Shown here piece after piece: positions 32,369 to 43,812 of a stretch of 64,000 nucleotides of DNA; within the stretch, counting starts at the first letter, position 1, and every line of letters starts with the position of its first letter. The DNA comes from Neoconidiobolus thromboides FSU 785. Taxonomy: Eukaryota > Entomophthoromycota > Entomophthoromycetes > Entomophthorales > Neoconidiobolaceae. The translations under genes were made by a program, and so were the position numbers. Location: positions 1 through 64,000 of the forward strand of contig MU626261.1 of the NCBI GenBank assembly GCA_025603075.1, in the 5' to 3' direction. The notes under the pieces were generated by a model that was not told where the DNA came from, did no database searches, and saw only the letters and a program-made list of their open reading frames with translations.

Positions 32369-34121
32369 TTATAACTCATCCTTTTCTTCTTCTTCAGCCT
32401 TTTCACTTGAGTCTTCTTCTTCAGCTGATTCTTCAGACTTCTTAAGTTCAACTTTAGCGTCATTACTAATAAAATAAATTAGTAAAAAAATACATAAATG
32501 AAATAACAAAAAGAAACTTACACAGCATTTTCAGCAAGGAATTTAGCTAAATCTTCAAGAGTACGATCACCTTCATATTCAACGATTTCCTTATCTTTAC
32601 CAGCTTTGAAAAGTTTGATTGTTGGGAAGCCATTGACTTCAAATTTAGCACCATATGGAAGATCGTTATCAATAACATCCATCTTAGCAATAACAATATT
32701 CTTTTTATCGGCATAAGCTTCACCAAGTTCCTTGTAGATTGGTTCTATAAATTAATAAGTGTCAATGATCCTGAAATTTTAAAAAAATAAACTTACCAAG
32801 CTTCTTGCAGTGTCCACACCATGGAGCATAGAATTCAACTAAGACATCCTTATCAGCTTCATTAACAATTTGATCAAATTCATCAGAAACAATAACCTTG
32901 ACAGGTCCATCGTTCTTTTCTGGGGCAGCGGCAGATTTAATAGATGGTTTTAAATCACCAGCTAAAAATTCTTTAACGAATTTGGTAATAGCCTTGGCAT
33001 TGAGTTCTTTAACACCATCAAGTGGGAATTTACCAGCTGGTTCAATTTGTTGAATACCGAAAGCTGGGAATTCTTCTTTAAGGTTAATAGATTCAGCATG
33101 ACGTCCGTAGAGAGTAGCATTAAGGAAAACAAAGTTAATCTTGCCTTTGGTTTCTTTAGCAAGGTCTTTGAGATCTTTATCATAAGTTTCACGATCTTCT
33201 ACTTTATCAACGAAGATGTAGGCAATTGGCTTCTTAGAATCCATATAAGTAGCAAAGTTGGAAGGACCAATTTCATCAATGAGAGGGATAGAGTTAGTTT
33301 TGATGAATTCAAGGAGATCTTCTTCGTTAACTTTACCATCATAAACGTTTTTACCTTCATCGAATTGTTTATAAAGGACAAATCCATTCTTAGAGGCACC
33401 TTCTTTCTTGGCTACTTTTTTATCTGAGACAGCACCAAAGAGGAAATCGTTACGGTGTTTCTTGGCAAGCTCATCAAGAACTTTACGTTCTTTGCTACCT
33501 TCTTCAACAAAACCAATAAGTACTACTCTATCGGAAGTAGAGAACTTTTCAAATTCATCAGCTTTGAGTTCAGAAACAGCTGGAAGAGCTTGTCTAAAAA
33601 GATGTTAATTATGTATAAACTAAGAGCAGTTATAAACCTACTTCTTCATGAAGCTAACTATAGCGTCACTCTTACGTTGACCACCATAACTGGAAGCATT
33701 ACCATCACTATTAAAAAGGTCAGTTCAAATCAAAAATAAATAGCATAGTGAAAATTACGAGAAAACTTTGAGGGATGGATAACCTTGGATACCTTCTTCT
33801 TGGCAGATATCTTGTTCAACGGTACAATCAACCTTAGCAATTTTGATGTTATGTTCTTTAAGGGCAGTAGCAGCAAGCTCGTATTCAGGAGCTAAATCCG
33901 GGTTAAACCAAGCCTAATTTAAACAAAAAATAAAACTTACCAAGAGCTTTGCAGTGACCACACCATGGAGCGAAATATTCAACTAAGATGAGTTTTTCAG
34001 CCTTAAGGGTACTAGCATAGTTTTCCTTGTTAAGGTCTAATACGTCAGAAACCTTAGCTTCTTCACCACGGAAACCAGCAGCGAAAAGTAAGGTATAAGC
34101 AATTTGATTTAAAAATTTCAT
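32369..34121 (-). CDS. PDI1: Protein disulfide-isomerase (ER lumen)
   Basis: Six exons (34121-33941, 33891-33759, 33707-33642, 33593-32797, 32744-32522, 32465-32369) join in frame to 498 residues, typical for PDI. The enzyme forms and isomerises disulfides of secretory proteins. It shows a signal peptide ([20 protein letters not shown]), an a domain with [15 protein letters not shown] (Cys54/Cys57), degenerate b and b' domains (including [20 protein letters not shown]), an a' domain with [18 protein letters not shown], an acidic tail ([13 protein letters not shown]) and a terminal KDEL retrieval signal. Both active sites are intact. The intron after the first CGHC exon is 49 nt; a nearer TTAG would put the frame out, so the GATTTAG acceptor is used. 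Exons have high codon bias, indicating strong expression. It is divergent from HUT1. Confidence 0.97.
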
Positions 34122-34686
34122 TATAGATATGACGGATGAATGAAAAGAATAGTTATCAAGTTTTTGCTTTTTGCTTTTTTTATATACTTTTTATTTTACT
34201 TGGTATCCTTTTATTCGCTGATATTCGACTCTAAACGAAGAGCCTTTTTATTGGTTAAGAATGAAGACTTTCAGGGAGTATTAAGCTCCTATGATGTAAA
34301 TAGCTAAGCTTATTCGCTACAGAGTAAACTGCATATATATTCATGAGGATGCCCCTTGATGTACTATAGCCATTTATAACTGTAGCTTTTTATTGTAAGT
34401 TCCTTTTCAAGCATGAAGTTTATTACCCACACTATTAGTAATATGCATATTAATCATTAATTATTTTACCTTTTTTTGTATTAATAATTTATTTAAACTA
34501 TCAAACTTAGCTGGCACTATTGATTGGTTTAATTACAATGAACAACTTATTGCTCAAATTAGTATCGGCCAATTAAGCTTGTCCATCTCATCGCAATAAA
34601 GTTGTAAGAATATGATTGGAGTAAATCTAAAAGTTTAATTTACATAAATAATAAAAATCGAAATTTCATCAACAAACAAAACTCAA
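34122..34686. promoter_or_regulatory. Divergent promoter region PDI1 / HUT1
   Basis: About 565 bp between the two divergent start codons of two ER-function genes. I found no certain unfolded-protein-response element by eye. Confidence 0.4.
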
Positions 34687-35616
34687 ATGTTGGATCTATT
34701 ATTTTGTATTGGTGGTATCTATGGATGTTTTTTAACATGGGGGGTATTACAGGAGAGGGTATCAACAACAGCTTATGGTTTGCTAAATGAAAAATTCAAC
34801 TATTTTATATTTTTAAATTTTATTCAAGCTACTATTGCATGCCTGGTGGCATTTACTTATATTAAGTTGACAAAGAGGAGTATTGGTACACCAAGTAGAG
34901 AGTTATTGGCCAAGGTGGCCCAAGCTGCTGTGACTAATGCCTTAGCTTCTCCTTTCGGTTATGCTTCATTGAAACATATTGATTATCCCACTTTAGTATT
35001 AGGAAAGTCGTGTAAGTTGGTACCAGTCTTGTTATTAAATGTAATATTGTATAGACGTAAGTTCCCGCTATATAAGTATTTAACTGTGTTTTTTGTCACC
35101 TTGGGAGTAGCTTTATTCATGTATCTAGAGCCCAATAAGAAAAGTTCTAAAGTGGTAAGCTCTTCGGTTTATGGTTTATTTTTAGTGTTTATGAACTTAT
35201 TGATGGATGGGGTGACCAACTCAACACAGGATCAAATATTCATTAAACATAAACTTACCTCCCAGCAAATGATGTTTTATATGCAATTGTTTTCGGCTGG
35301 TTTGATGTTTTTTTGGTTGATAAATCCATATAATCCAGAACTTAGTCAAGCTTTGAGCTTTTGCTCAAGAAACTCACAAGTTTGGAAAGATATCTTATTA
35401 TTTTCTTTATGTGGTTCATTAGGTCAATGCTTCATCTTTTATACCTTGGAAAATTATGGGTCTTTGGTTTTGGTCACTGTAACAGTCACCAGAAAACTTT
35501 TTACTTTGTTATTATCCCTCTTTTTGTATAATCATACTCTCACATTTGACCGTTGGTGTGCTGTCGGTCTCGTTTTCTTTGGTATTGGAATCGAAACTTT
35601 TGCTAGACTCAAATAA
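34687..35616 (+). CDS. HUT1: UDP-galactose/nucleotide-sugar transporter homolog (Hut1/SLC35B1)
   Basis: An intronless 309-residue hydrophobic frame with about ten predicted helices, the nucleotide-sugar/triose-phosphate transporter fold. Diagnostic stretches are IYGCFLTWGVLQERVSTTAY at the N-terminus, ALASPFGYASLKHIDYPTLV, LGKSCKLVPVLLLNVILYRR, GVTNSTQDQIF, QMMFYMQLFSAGLMFFWLIN, GSLGQCFIFYTLENYGSLVL with VTVTVTRKLFTLLLS, and a C-terminal FGIGIETFARLK. These match the Hut1/SLC35B1 branch of ER membrane carriers. Yeast Hut1 is implicated in UDP-galactose transport and ER redox/folding, and human SLC35B1 exchanges ATP and ADP across the ER membrane. An ER role fits the divergent PDI neighbour, but substrate here is unproven. 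The gene ends 184 bp from the convergent SMC6 gene. Confidence 0.94.
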   Translation: MLDLLFCIGGIYGCFLTWGVLQERVSTTAYGLLNEKFNYFIFLNFIQATIACLVAFTYIKLTKRSIGTPSRELLAKVAQAAVTNALASPFGYASLKHIDYPTLVLGKSCKLVPVLLLNVILYRRKFPLYKYLTVFFVTLGVALFMYLEPNKKSSKVVSSSVYGLFLVFMNLLMDGVTNSTQDQIFIKHKLTSQQMMFYMQLFSAGLMFFWLINPYNPELSQALSFCSRNSQVWKDILLFSLCGSLGQCFIFYTLENYGSLVLVTVTVTRKLFTLLLSLFLYNHTLTFDRWCAVGLVFFGIGIETFARLK

Positions 35617-35800
35617 TAATCAATTTTGCTCTCCTTTTAATTTTTAATTCATCTCAATTTTAATTATAATAAAAACTCGAATTTATTTGTAATAAGCTAT
35701 TTCGAACTTTGTAAGGGTACAATTGTATAATTTAAAATAACTTTTTAAAACTATATTTAAATAAGATATAATTTATTGTAAAAATAATACCATATTACAT

Positions 35801-38800
35801 TTAATATCTTACTGGTTTAAGAGTTGTTTGTTTGGGGTCCCTATCGGGTTCGTTGAGCCTAATGAACTTAGTATCCGGACCCGCCATATATACAATATCA
35901 CTAGAAAATTAATTTAAATTTTTAAATAGTTGAATGAAATTTACTTAATGGATTGAGGGGTAATTAAAATATGTTGTACTCCTTTGGACATTCTAGCTGA
36001 ATTGATAAGTAGTTCGGCCGAAATTTTTCTATTAGCGTCATCCATAAATACATCAAATTCATCCAAGCTAAGTAAAAAAAGAGTAAATCGATAAGTTAAC
36101 TATTTGTAAGATTAAATACCATCTGATAGGACATTCAATAGCTTCCCAAAAGGAAAGTAATAAGCAGATGGTGGAATATGATTTTTCACCACCAGATAGG
36201 GATTTAGGATCATTACTAGAAGTCAAAGCTCCTCGATCACCTTTATTAACTTGAACCTAAGAATTATTAGTATGATAAGCCAATGACAACAACAATATTA
36301 ATACATGTGGAATTAATTTTTCGTTAGTATGGTCAATTTCTAATTTCCCAGAAAACCCACGGTGGGAAAGCTGATATACAAATAGAGAGCGTATTCTTTT
36401 ACTAATTGATTGCCTAAAAAACTCCCATTTATCTCTACGTAGTTGTAATGCATTATGAAGCTCCTGTTTGATAAAACATAAATTATCTCTTTCTTTAACT
36501 TTAACATTTTTTTACCTCAATAAAATTCTGCATACTATTTGTTTCGCTTTTCGCTTTTTTGTATCGAAGTTTCTTATCTTCATATTCAGTAAGACATTCT
36601 TGTAAGTTTTTACCAACACTAATCAAATGGATTATTTTATGGTTTTTAACAAATAAATATTCAATTACACATTCTGAGCCCTTTCTAATTGTTGCTCAAG
36701 TTTTTGGATTTCTTTGTCTAAAACCTCTGGCGTTTGTGTTACTTTTACCCTTTGCGGGCAATAAATCAAGGCTGTTTTCATCCTTTTCTATTTTGTTATA
36801 GAATTTGAATATTAAATAATCATATATTATTATCAATAAAAGCTTACCTCTAGCTCCTCTTGATTGTTATTGCGATCGACTTGGATGCGATCTAGATTAG
36901 TATTGAGCTCATTCAACTTTGCATTGTAGTGCTCAATCCTAAATCTTATTTTTTCAATGTTTTCAATTTCTTTATTTTTTCTTTCCTATTAAAAGCATTA
37001 ACAAAGACAACAAACTTACAATTTACAATTTACTTCAATTGAATGTTTGCCTTTTTTGAATGCTAGAATCTCTGTTCTAACCTTTTCAAATTCTTCAGCA
37101 CAATTATCCTTTTCAAGTTTAGCTATTCTATGTGATTCAACTGCTGCTTTGAATTGGTTTTTGAATATATCCCGTCTATTATTACTTTCCTAAAATCTAA
37201 TGTTAACTAAATTCTATTCAAAAACATCAAATTACTTGAAGAGATTCTTCCAATACTGCAATGTTAGCTGTTTCTTCTGCCTATATAGAAAGCATAAATT
37301 CATTTTAGAAATCAATCAAGTAATTAAGCATACTGCCAACTCTTGCTCTAAATCCTCTTTTCTAACTTTCAATTGTCGAATGTTGCCTTTGATAGTTATA
37401 TTATTATTCTAATAATTAGTAACCTGACTTCCTATTCTGAACTGACTATTACCTTGTATTCTCTAATTGTTTTATCTAAACCCCTTTCTTCGTTCTGGCA
37501 ATTCTTTAATATTTTGGTCTGCTCGTTCAACTCTTGTTGCAGCTGGTTGACTGCATCTCTCAACTTTTGAGATGCTGCTTCATTACCTTGACTCAATCTT
37601 GATGGTCCATTATATAGATTTATTGCTATTGTTTGGTAACCTCCGCCTCTATACAAAACAATGAGCAATTTTTATTTAAACTTAAAAAGAATTACTTAGT
37701 ACCAACTTGAAAGCCATCAACGGTAAAGCAAGAGGCAACATTATGAGGTGGTCGGTACATAACTTCATCAGCTGTTTTACGGTCTTCAATCAGAATAATC
37801 TTTTCTATTTTATTAGAAACAATCAACTGCCTTTTTACAATTTCATCTGAAAACTAAAATCAATTTTAGCCATTTTAATATATTAAGTGTATGTCCATTA
37901 TGCATTCACCTCTAGTGCTCTCAATATAGTTAGATAGCTTTTATCTGGCTCTCCTACTGAGTAATCAAATTGATCTAATGAAGACACGAATATACGATTC
38001 TGACTAAATTAAAAATTAAAATGGTATAAGTGTTATTCCGTAATAATTACCATCTTCTAGCACTCAGTATATTCTCTAACAATTTATGATCGCTATGATT
38101 CGTAACCATAAAAGCATCTAAAAAAGACCCAACTACTGATTCAACTACTTTGGTCCACTTAGGATGCTTAATTTTAACATATCGTCCAATTGGACCTATA
38201 GGCTTAACTGTGAATCTACGCTCCTTACTAATATCATCCAATACACCAGGTATATTAGAACCAAACACGCTTAAACTATTTGCTTTGATAGAATTATATT
38301 TATGGAGATTCTCTTTATACTGATATAATTTTGGGTCGATTTCCTTTATTTTCTGTTCTATTTGTGCAATTTCTTTCAATTTAGCCTCATGCTCTATTCC
38401 ATTATGATTGATTTTATCCTCATTCTAGTATATGTTATAACATAATATAAGAATAAATTAATCATGCTTACATCAATAATTTTTTGCTCGAATTCTTTTA
38501 ATTTTGAATCTATACTTTCGATTTTCTGAGCAATTTCTTTCTTCTTACTACCGTAGGTTAATGTTAATAGTTTACTATATATTTATAGTATTTACCTATC
38601 TCCATGATTTAGCTTATCATTTTCAGTTTGTATTTTATTCTTAAGATCTCCAATTTCAAGCTTATTCTTTTTTATTGTTGAAACTATTTCTTCTATAGTT
38701 TTCTAATTTAAACAAACGAATTATTGAATATTTTTCGTATAAAAATAAAATATTACTTCTGCATCGTCAAAACTAGCTTTTGATTGTTCACTTCTTTGTC

Positions 38801-40216
38801 TAACTGCATTCTTTTTCTCAGTCAATTCAGCTTCTTTCTCACCATGTTTTTTAGCTTCCTCTTCAATTTGTTTTAAACAATCTTGTACGTCTTCTAACTC
38901 TATTTTTCTTTGGTTGATTTTGTTGTGAACTAAATCTACTCTTTTCTTTTCCTCCTCTTCTTTAGCAATCAAGGCCTTTTCTTTCTTTATATAATGTCAA
39001 TAAAACAGCAGTAAATGTACCTAAATTGACTTACCTTTTCAAACTCAACAACCTGTGACCAAGCCATTTCCTTCTTCAATTCTTTAATACCATAATGAAG
39101 TTCATGGGCTTTTTCTAAACTTCTATATTTGGCTTCAGCTTGTAAGAAGTCTTCCTTGATGCTTGGTAATTCCTAAAATATTAAATTTATTATTTGTTTA
39201 GTTATGTATTATGTAATGTTTCTACTTCCACTTTTTCTTTAATGATTTTTTCTGTAGTTCTGGTAGCATCTGTAATCATTAAAAGATCCTCTGCCAACTG
39301 GCTTAAATTTGTTCCTTTTAAAAACATCTGGTGATAATTAAATATTAAATAACTGAATATGAAGCAAAGTAAAATGAAAAACCTTATATTTATCGTTTGA
39401 AGTAGTATTTCCAATAAACTTTTTAGCATTTTCTTGAGACAAAATAATGATAGGATTATCAGCTTGAATTTTCAAATGATCGCATATGGCACTGAGTTCT
39501 TCCTTCTTATTGCTGACTAATTTATCTTGACTATTTTTTATTTTGTAGACGCTACCAACGCCTTCTCTACTTATTCTCCTTTCGACTATTATTCTATCCC
39601 CATATATTTCTGATTTATAAGCTCCAGAGCCATTATTTGATATGACTACAGTTATTAAGGCAGTACTTAAAAAATATTAATTTAAAACAAAGTGTTAGTG
39701 AATAAGTTACTTTTGTCCTTCTTTAATCAAAGTTCTTAAATTAGTTGCCCTTTGGGTAAAGCCAACTCTTGAACCAAGACATATAATTAAAGCAGTCAAA
39801 ATAGCGCTTTTTCCACCTAAAGCATTATTATTATTATTATTATTATTATTTGACCATTATCAGTGAGTTGCATTACTTCCATTACTGCCAGTTATAAAAT
39901 TGACATTGGGCCCAAGTTTTACTTGGTAATGTTCGTGACACATAAAGTTGTTCAACGTAATAGATAGTATCTTTCCTGGACGTTCCTCGCCTATTTCATT
40001 GCCTCTGCTTCTTTTTTTGTCCTATTGAAAGTGAATTAATATATACATTCATTACAATGTCAAATTGTCTTTAATTTATAAAGTAACTTTTTACTTATAA
40101 ATAGCTAATTTATTAAGAAATGCACAATTGATTACATTTGTAGTAGGCACCTTTTGGACTTCTTCACTTTCGATGGAGCCTTGACTTTCATCATCAGATA
40201 ATACTCTTTTTTTCAT
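35801..40216 (-). CDS. SMC6: Structural maintenance of chromosomes protein 6 (Smc5/6 complex)
   Basis: More than 15 exons on the minus strand. Smc6 with Smc5 and Nse subunits resolves recombination intermediates. The start at 40216 (MKKRVLSDDESQGSIESEEV) leads an acidic tail. The head begins LNNFMCHEHYQVKLGPNVNF, and Walker A is completed only after removing a 60-nt intron (39876-39817): ITGSNGSGKSAILTAL. Next come LIICLGSRVGFTQRATNLRT, long coiled-coil exons (about 39430-38400), a hinge-like globular part (~38380-37680: IGPIGRYVKIKHPKWTKVVE, TVDGFQVG), and returning coiled coil (~37660-36420). The C-terminal head has a signature KSLSGGEKSYSTICLLLSFW, Walker B region LDEFDVFMDDANRK and HILITPQSI, and ends KQTTLKPVRY. 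Several splice borders are approximate. Confidence 0.92.
39817..39876 (-). other. Intron splitting the SMC6 Walker A motif
   Basis: GTAATG donor (39876), TTTAG acceptor (39817). Removal joins GGC AGT AAT GGA A to GT GGA AAA AGC, giving GSNGSGKS. The intron carries an AAT run of about 9 units. Confidence 0.9.
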
Positions 40217-42500
40217 TCAAATAAAATTAAAAAAGCAATAACCCTAATTTGCCAATTTTAACTTTTGATCATATAGGGGATATTTTTTGCTCCGATTACA
40301 TTACTTAAATTCGACATTATAAGTAATTCTAGGCAATAATTGATTATCACGCTTTTTGCTGCTATAATCTCTAAGTGACTTTTAATGGCACGATAACAGC
40401 CAAACAATATGTTTGAAATTGATACAAAGAAAACTACAGATTGGTTTGGTAGAAGCTCAAATCTTATAAAATGAGATTTGTCACGTCTCCAGTTTCAAAA
40501 CATTTTCAATTTAGATTATGACAACATTCATTTTACTGATAACGTAAAATCATCTTCAGAAACCTAAAGAGGCAATCCACCACAATTAAAAAGCGTTAAG
40601 ATGCTATAGATCTTGAAGGGGTAAATATATCAAGTAATCTATCTAAAAAATTCCACCATGTTAATTCTATTGATGCCTTTGTGCTTGATATTTTTATCAA
40701 ATTTAAATAGCTATGATGAGGGCAAGAGCTTTATAGGCTTTACTATAGAGTGGAACTTCAAGTAAATTATAAAAACTAATATAACTTCTTGTGCTTTATT
40801 ATATTAAACTATCGAAAGTTAAATTATTGCTTCATAGCCATAGTATAGATATAGTTTAATTTGAACAATCATTTTAGAAAAACTAGATGCAATAATGGTA
40901 GGTAAACAATAATGGCAATGTTAAATAACATCGTTGACAATGATTTTTGGATGATAAAGCATTTGTGTTCAAATATTTATGTTTTTCATTATATTCAGAT
41001 TTTGCTAAAAGTTTTACAAATCCATTTTATTAAAAGATTGAATGGAAGTGCGAAGATAGTTATGGATCCGAAAATGAAAAATATTGTATACATACACATG
41101 AAATGAGATGCCTTTTTACTTCATTAAGCTCTTGAATAGATAACTGAGAAAAAAGCTTTTCACTCTTATTATGCTTCATAAATTATAAAATCTAGAATAT
41201 GAACTGTTAAATCTGATAAAGAAAAGGAATGTAAAACCAGACAAACAAAGAGAAAAAAACAAGAGAGAAATAAAGTGGAAAAGGCATGTAAGAATGAAAG
41301 TAAAGCTGATGTTGTTTTCTTATCAAAGGATCAAATGAGATTAAAGTTTTGTACCAGTCTTATTTCATGACATTAACATCAAAATACAATTTATTAGATT
41401 TATAAAAATAAAGATGTTTTATATGCCATTAATCAAAATAATCATATACTCATTTATAACAATGTAACTTAAACACAGTCGAAATCATATTACCTCAATA
41501 AATGTTTTTTACTATAGTTTTAAATCTAAATTAAGCAAGTGGGGATGTATTTTTGTATTTAAGAATCTTACTAACAAATTTTCCGCTTAAATAGCACTTA
41601 AAGAATGGAAAAAATAATGAAGTCAAAAAAGACACTCCCAAGTATTGTTTTGTAGGTTAAATAGTTTTTTAAGCATTCTATTTAGTAACTTATAATACAA
41701 CCTTATTGTATAACTCTTAAATGTAAAAAATGGAATAATAAAAGTCATACCATTCCTCCTTTTTTCTTAAGGCTTTTAGTATAAAATCAATCTTATATTT
41801 AATCATAACTATTTAAAAATATATTAAAAATAAAATCAATTTTTAAGCATTTTTAATGTTATTTTATTAAAATATCTATAGCTATCGTTTAATAATTATA
41901 AATCAACTTTAATTAAAATAGTAGTTCAAATTAAATTACATATCAAGTATACTTTTTCATATAAAAATACATACAAATTACCTATTCTTTCATATTACTT
42001 ATCTAAAACTAGTTTCATTTACTTTAAAATGAACATTTAAATCATTAATGGAAATTGCTATTTTATTAAATTTCAATCAAATCTTTTAAATTTAACTTTT
42101 GATTCCAGCTTTATACGAATGACACCTATCCCTTAAGCCATTAGAATTCTTACATAAATAATTTAATAAATTAAAATCCGAGGGTTCTATTTTAAACCAA
42201 AAATAGTTTGACTTGTTATATGTATAGCAGTAAAATGAGTAATTAGTAAACAGGTGATAGTGGCATCTGATTTACTAAAATTAGATTCAGTAAAAGTTAA
42301 GATCACTCATTAAAAATAAATCTTGGTATTTAACAAGCTAACTTAAGTCCATTGAAGAAAACCTTAGTAATGACTTATAACATGAGCCTATCACTAGTCC
42401 AAAAATAATGTTTTTATCCTCTTGATATAGTTTTATTTCCACTATATAAATACTCTAATTAAATAGCTGTAAAAACATAGTTTTTTTAAAGAGTACAAAA
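40217..42500. other. Intergenic with probable decayed gene and a MITE
   Basis: Between about 40400 and 41370 (+) protein-like stretches occur in changing frames: MFEIDTKKTTDWFGRSSNLI, then AIDLEGVNISSNLSKKFHHV with NSIDAFVLDIFIKF, a basic stretch RQTKRKKTRERNKVEKACKN and ADVVFLSKDQMRLKFCTSL. Stops and frameshifts separate them. This looks like an old pseudogene of unknown family, perhaps of transposon origin. The remainder is AT-rich spacer and the trypsin promoter. Confidence 0.35.
41539..41641 (+). mobile_element. MITE copy 9
   Basis: Full-length copy running from GTGGGGATGTAT to GACACTCCCA. The core AGCGCT has become AGCACT. Orientation is plus, ~860 bp before the trypsin gene. Confidence 0.9.
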
Positions 42501-43283
42501 ATGCTTACCAAACCCATCATTACCCTTACCACTTTTTTTAATTTTATCTATTCAGCCTCACAGATTCAAGATGATCGTATAGTTGGTGGCGTTGAAGTAA
42601 GCCCAAAATTTAAATATCCATGGTTAGTATCGTTACAAGTGAAAGGTGTCCACGACTGCGGTGGTATTATCCTTAACAGGGACACTGTATTAACTGCTGG
42701 TCACTGTTCTGAACTTCCGGCGTCTTCATATACTGTTAATGTGCATCGACACAATCTTAAACAATCCTCTAGCTCTGAAGGTGGACAATCTATTTTTGTT
42801 TCTAAAATCATCAATCACCCAAATTTTGATTCCTTTAATGCTACCAATGATATTTCTATTTGGAAGCTTGCTATCCCTGCTTCAGTTGGCATTGGTAGTA
42901 TTGATTTAGATGATGGTACTTATGGTGAACAAACAGGTCTTAAAGTATTAGCTGCTGGTTGGGGTGTCACCAAAGCTAATGGCCCCGGTTCCCCTGTATT
43001 AAGAGAAGTTAGAATTCCGATTTTTGACAAGAAGGCATGTGCTAGTTATTGGGCCAATAATGGTTATGATATTAATGTTGATTCACAAGTGTGTGCTGGC
43101 GCTGAAGGTGGTAAAGATGCATGTAATGGTGATTCGGGAGGCCCTCTTTTCATTATTGGTGCTAATGGACATCCAATTTTAATTGGAACTACTTCTTTTG
43201 GGGAACCCTGTGCTCATAAAGGGATACCTACTGTATGGACCCGTGTCTCTGCCTTCAGATCCTTTATTTTGCAGAATTCTTAG
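42501..43283 (+). CDS. Secreted trypsin-like serine protease (S1 family)
   Basis: An intronless 260-residue frame. A signal peptide (MLTKPIITLTTFFNFIYSAS) and a short propeptide (QIQDDR) precede IVGG, the activation site cleaved after Arg. The catalytic triad is visible: His68 in LTAGHC, Asp117 in TNDISIWKL and Ser212 in CNGDSGGP. Asp206, six residues before the Ser (KDACNGDS), is the S1-pocket Asp of trypsin, so cleavage after Lys/Arg is expected. Cysteines pair as in trypsins (CGG with GHC; CASYW; CAGAEGG with CNGD; GEPC). Fungal trypsins occur in some Ascomycota and in entomophthoroid fungi, where they are linked to insect cuticle and host protein digestion. The extracellular degradative role here is inference. 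Codon GC is higher than in flanking DNA. Confidence 0.95.
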   Translation: MLTKPIITLTTFFNFIYSASQIQDDRIVGGVEVSPKFKYPWLVSLQVKGVHDCGGIILNRDTVLTAGHCSELPASSYTVNVHRHNLKQSSSSEGGQSIFVSKIINHPNFDSFNATNDISIWKLAIPASVGIGSIDLDDGTYGEQTGLKVLAAGWGVTKANGPGSPVLREVRIPIFDKKACASYWANNGYDINVDSQVCAGAEGGKDACNGDSGGPLFIIGANGHPILIGTTSFGEPCAHKGIPTVWTRVSAFRSFILQNS

Positions 43284-43812
43284 TCCAAATAAAAATTAAT
43301 TCAATGTGTTATTTATTCAATAGCTTATTACGTTCATTAACAATATTTGAAAAGCTAAATTCTTATTATTAAATAATGATTAGAAGTTCAAGATTGTACT
43401 TTAATAGATAAAATTTATTTAAGATGCTTTAGATAAGTATAAGGAAGTAGTATAAAATGCTTTGATCTATAAAATTTTAAATTAACCCACCATATATAAA
43501 AAATAAGTTTCAAAAGTAATAATAGGAACATACACGTCTTTTGTAATGTCTTTAAAAAACATTGATTTACGTCTTTTATTTAAATTAGTAAACACTTATT
43601 CAAAGATGCAAAGTAAATTATTAAAATAATAAAACTAATTTTTTTCTAATTATAAACAATGAAAAACATACTTTTTATAAGTATTTTAACATACATATTT
43701 ACACATTCTAACAAAGATTTGGTTTAATGTAGCTATAATTATAATAGATTAGGTTAATTTATTCTACAAAATACAATATATGAAATAACATAAATCACCA
43801 AATAATTCATTT
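43284..43812. other. Intergenic between convergent secreted-protein genes
   Basis: About 530 bp of AT-rich DNA between two convergent genes. No further feature seen. Confidence 0.4.

Noticed and set aside
33903-33947. PDI exon 1 extending into [11 protein letters not shown]
   Set aside because: This reads into the intron. Splicing GTAAG at 33940 to the acceptor after 33892 restores the canonical CGHCKALAPEYE.
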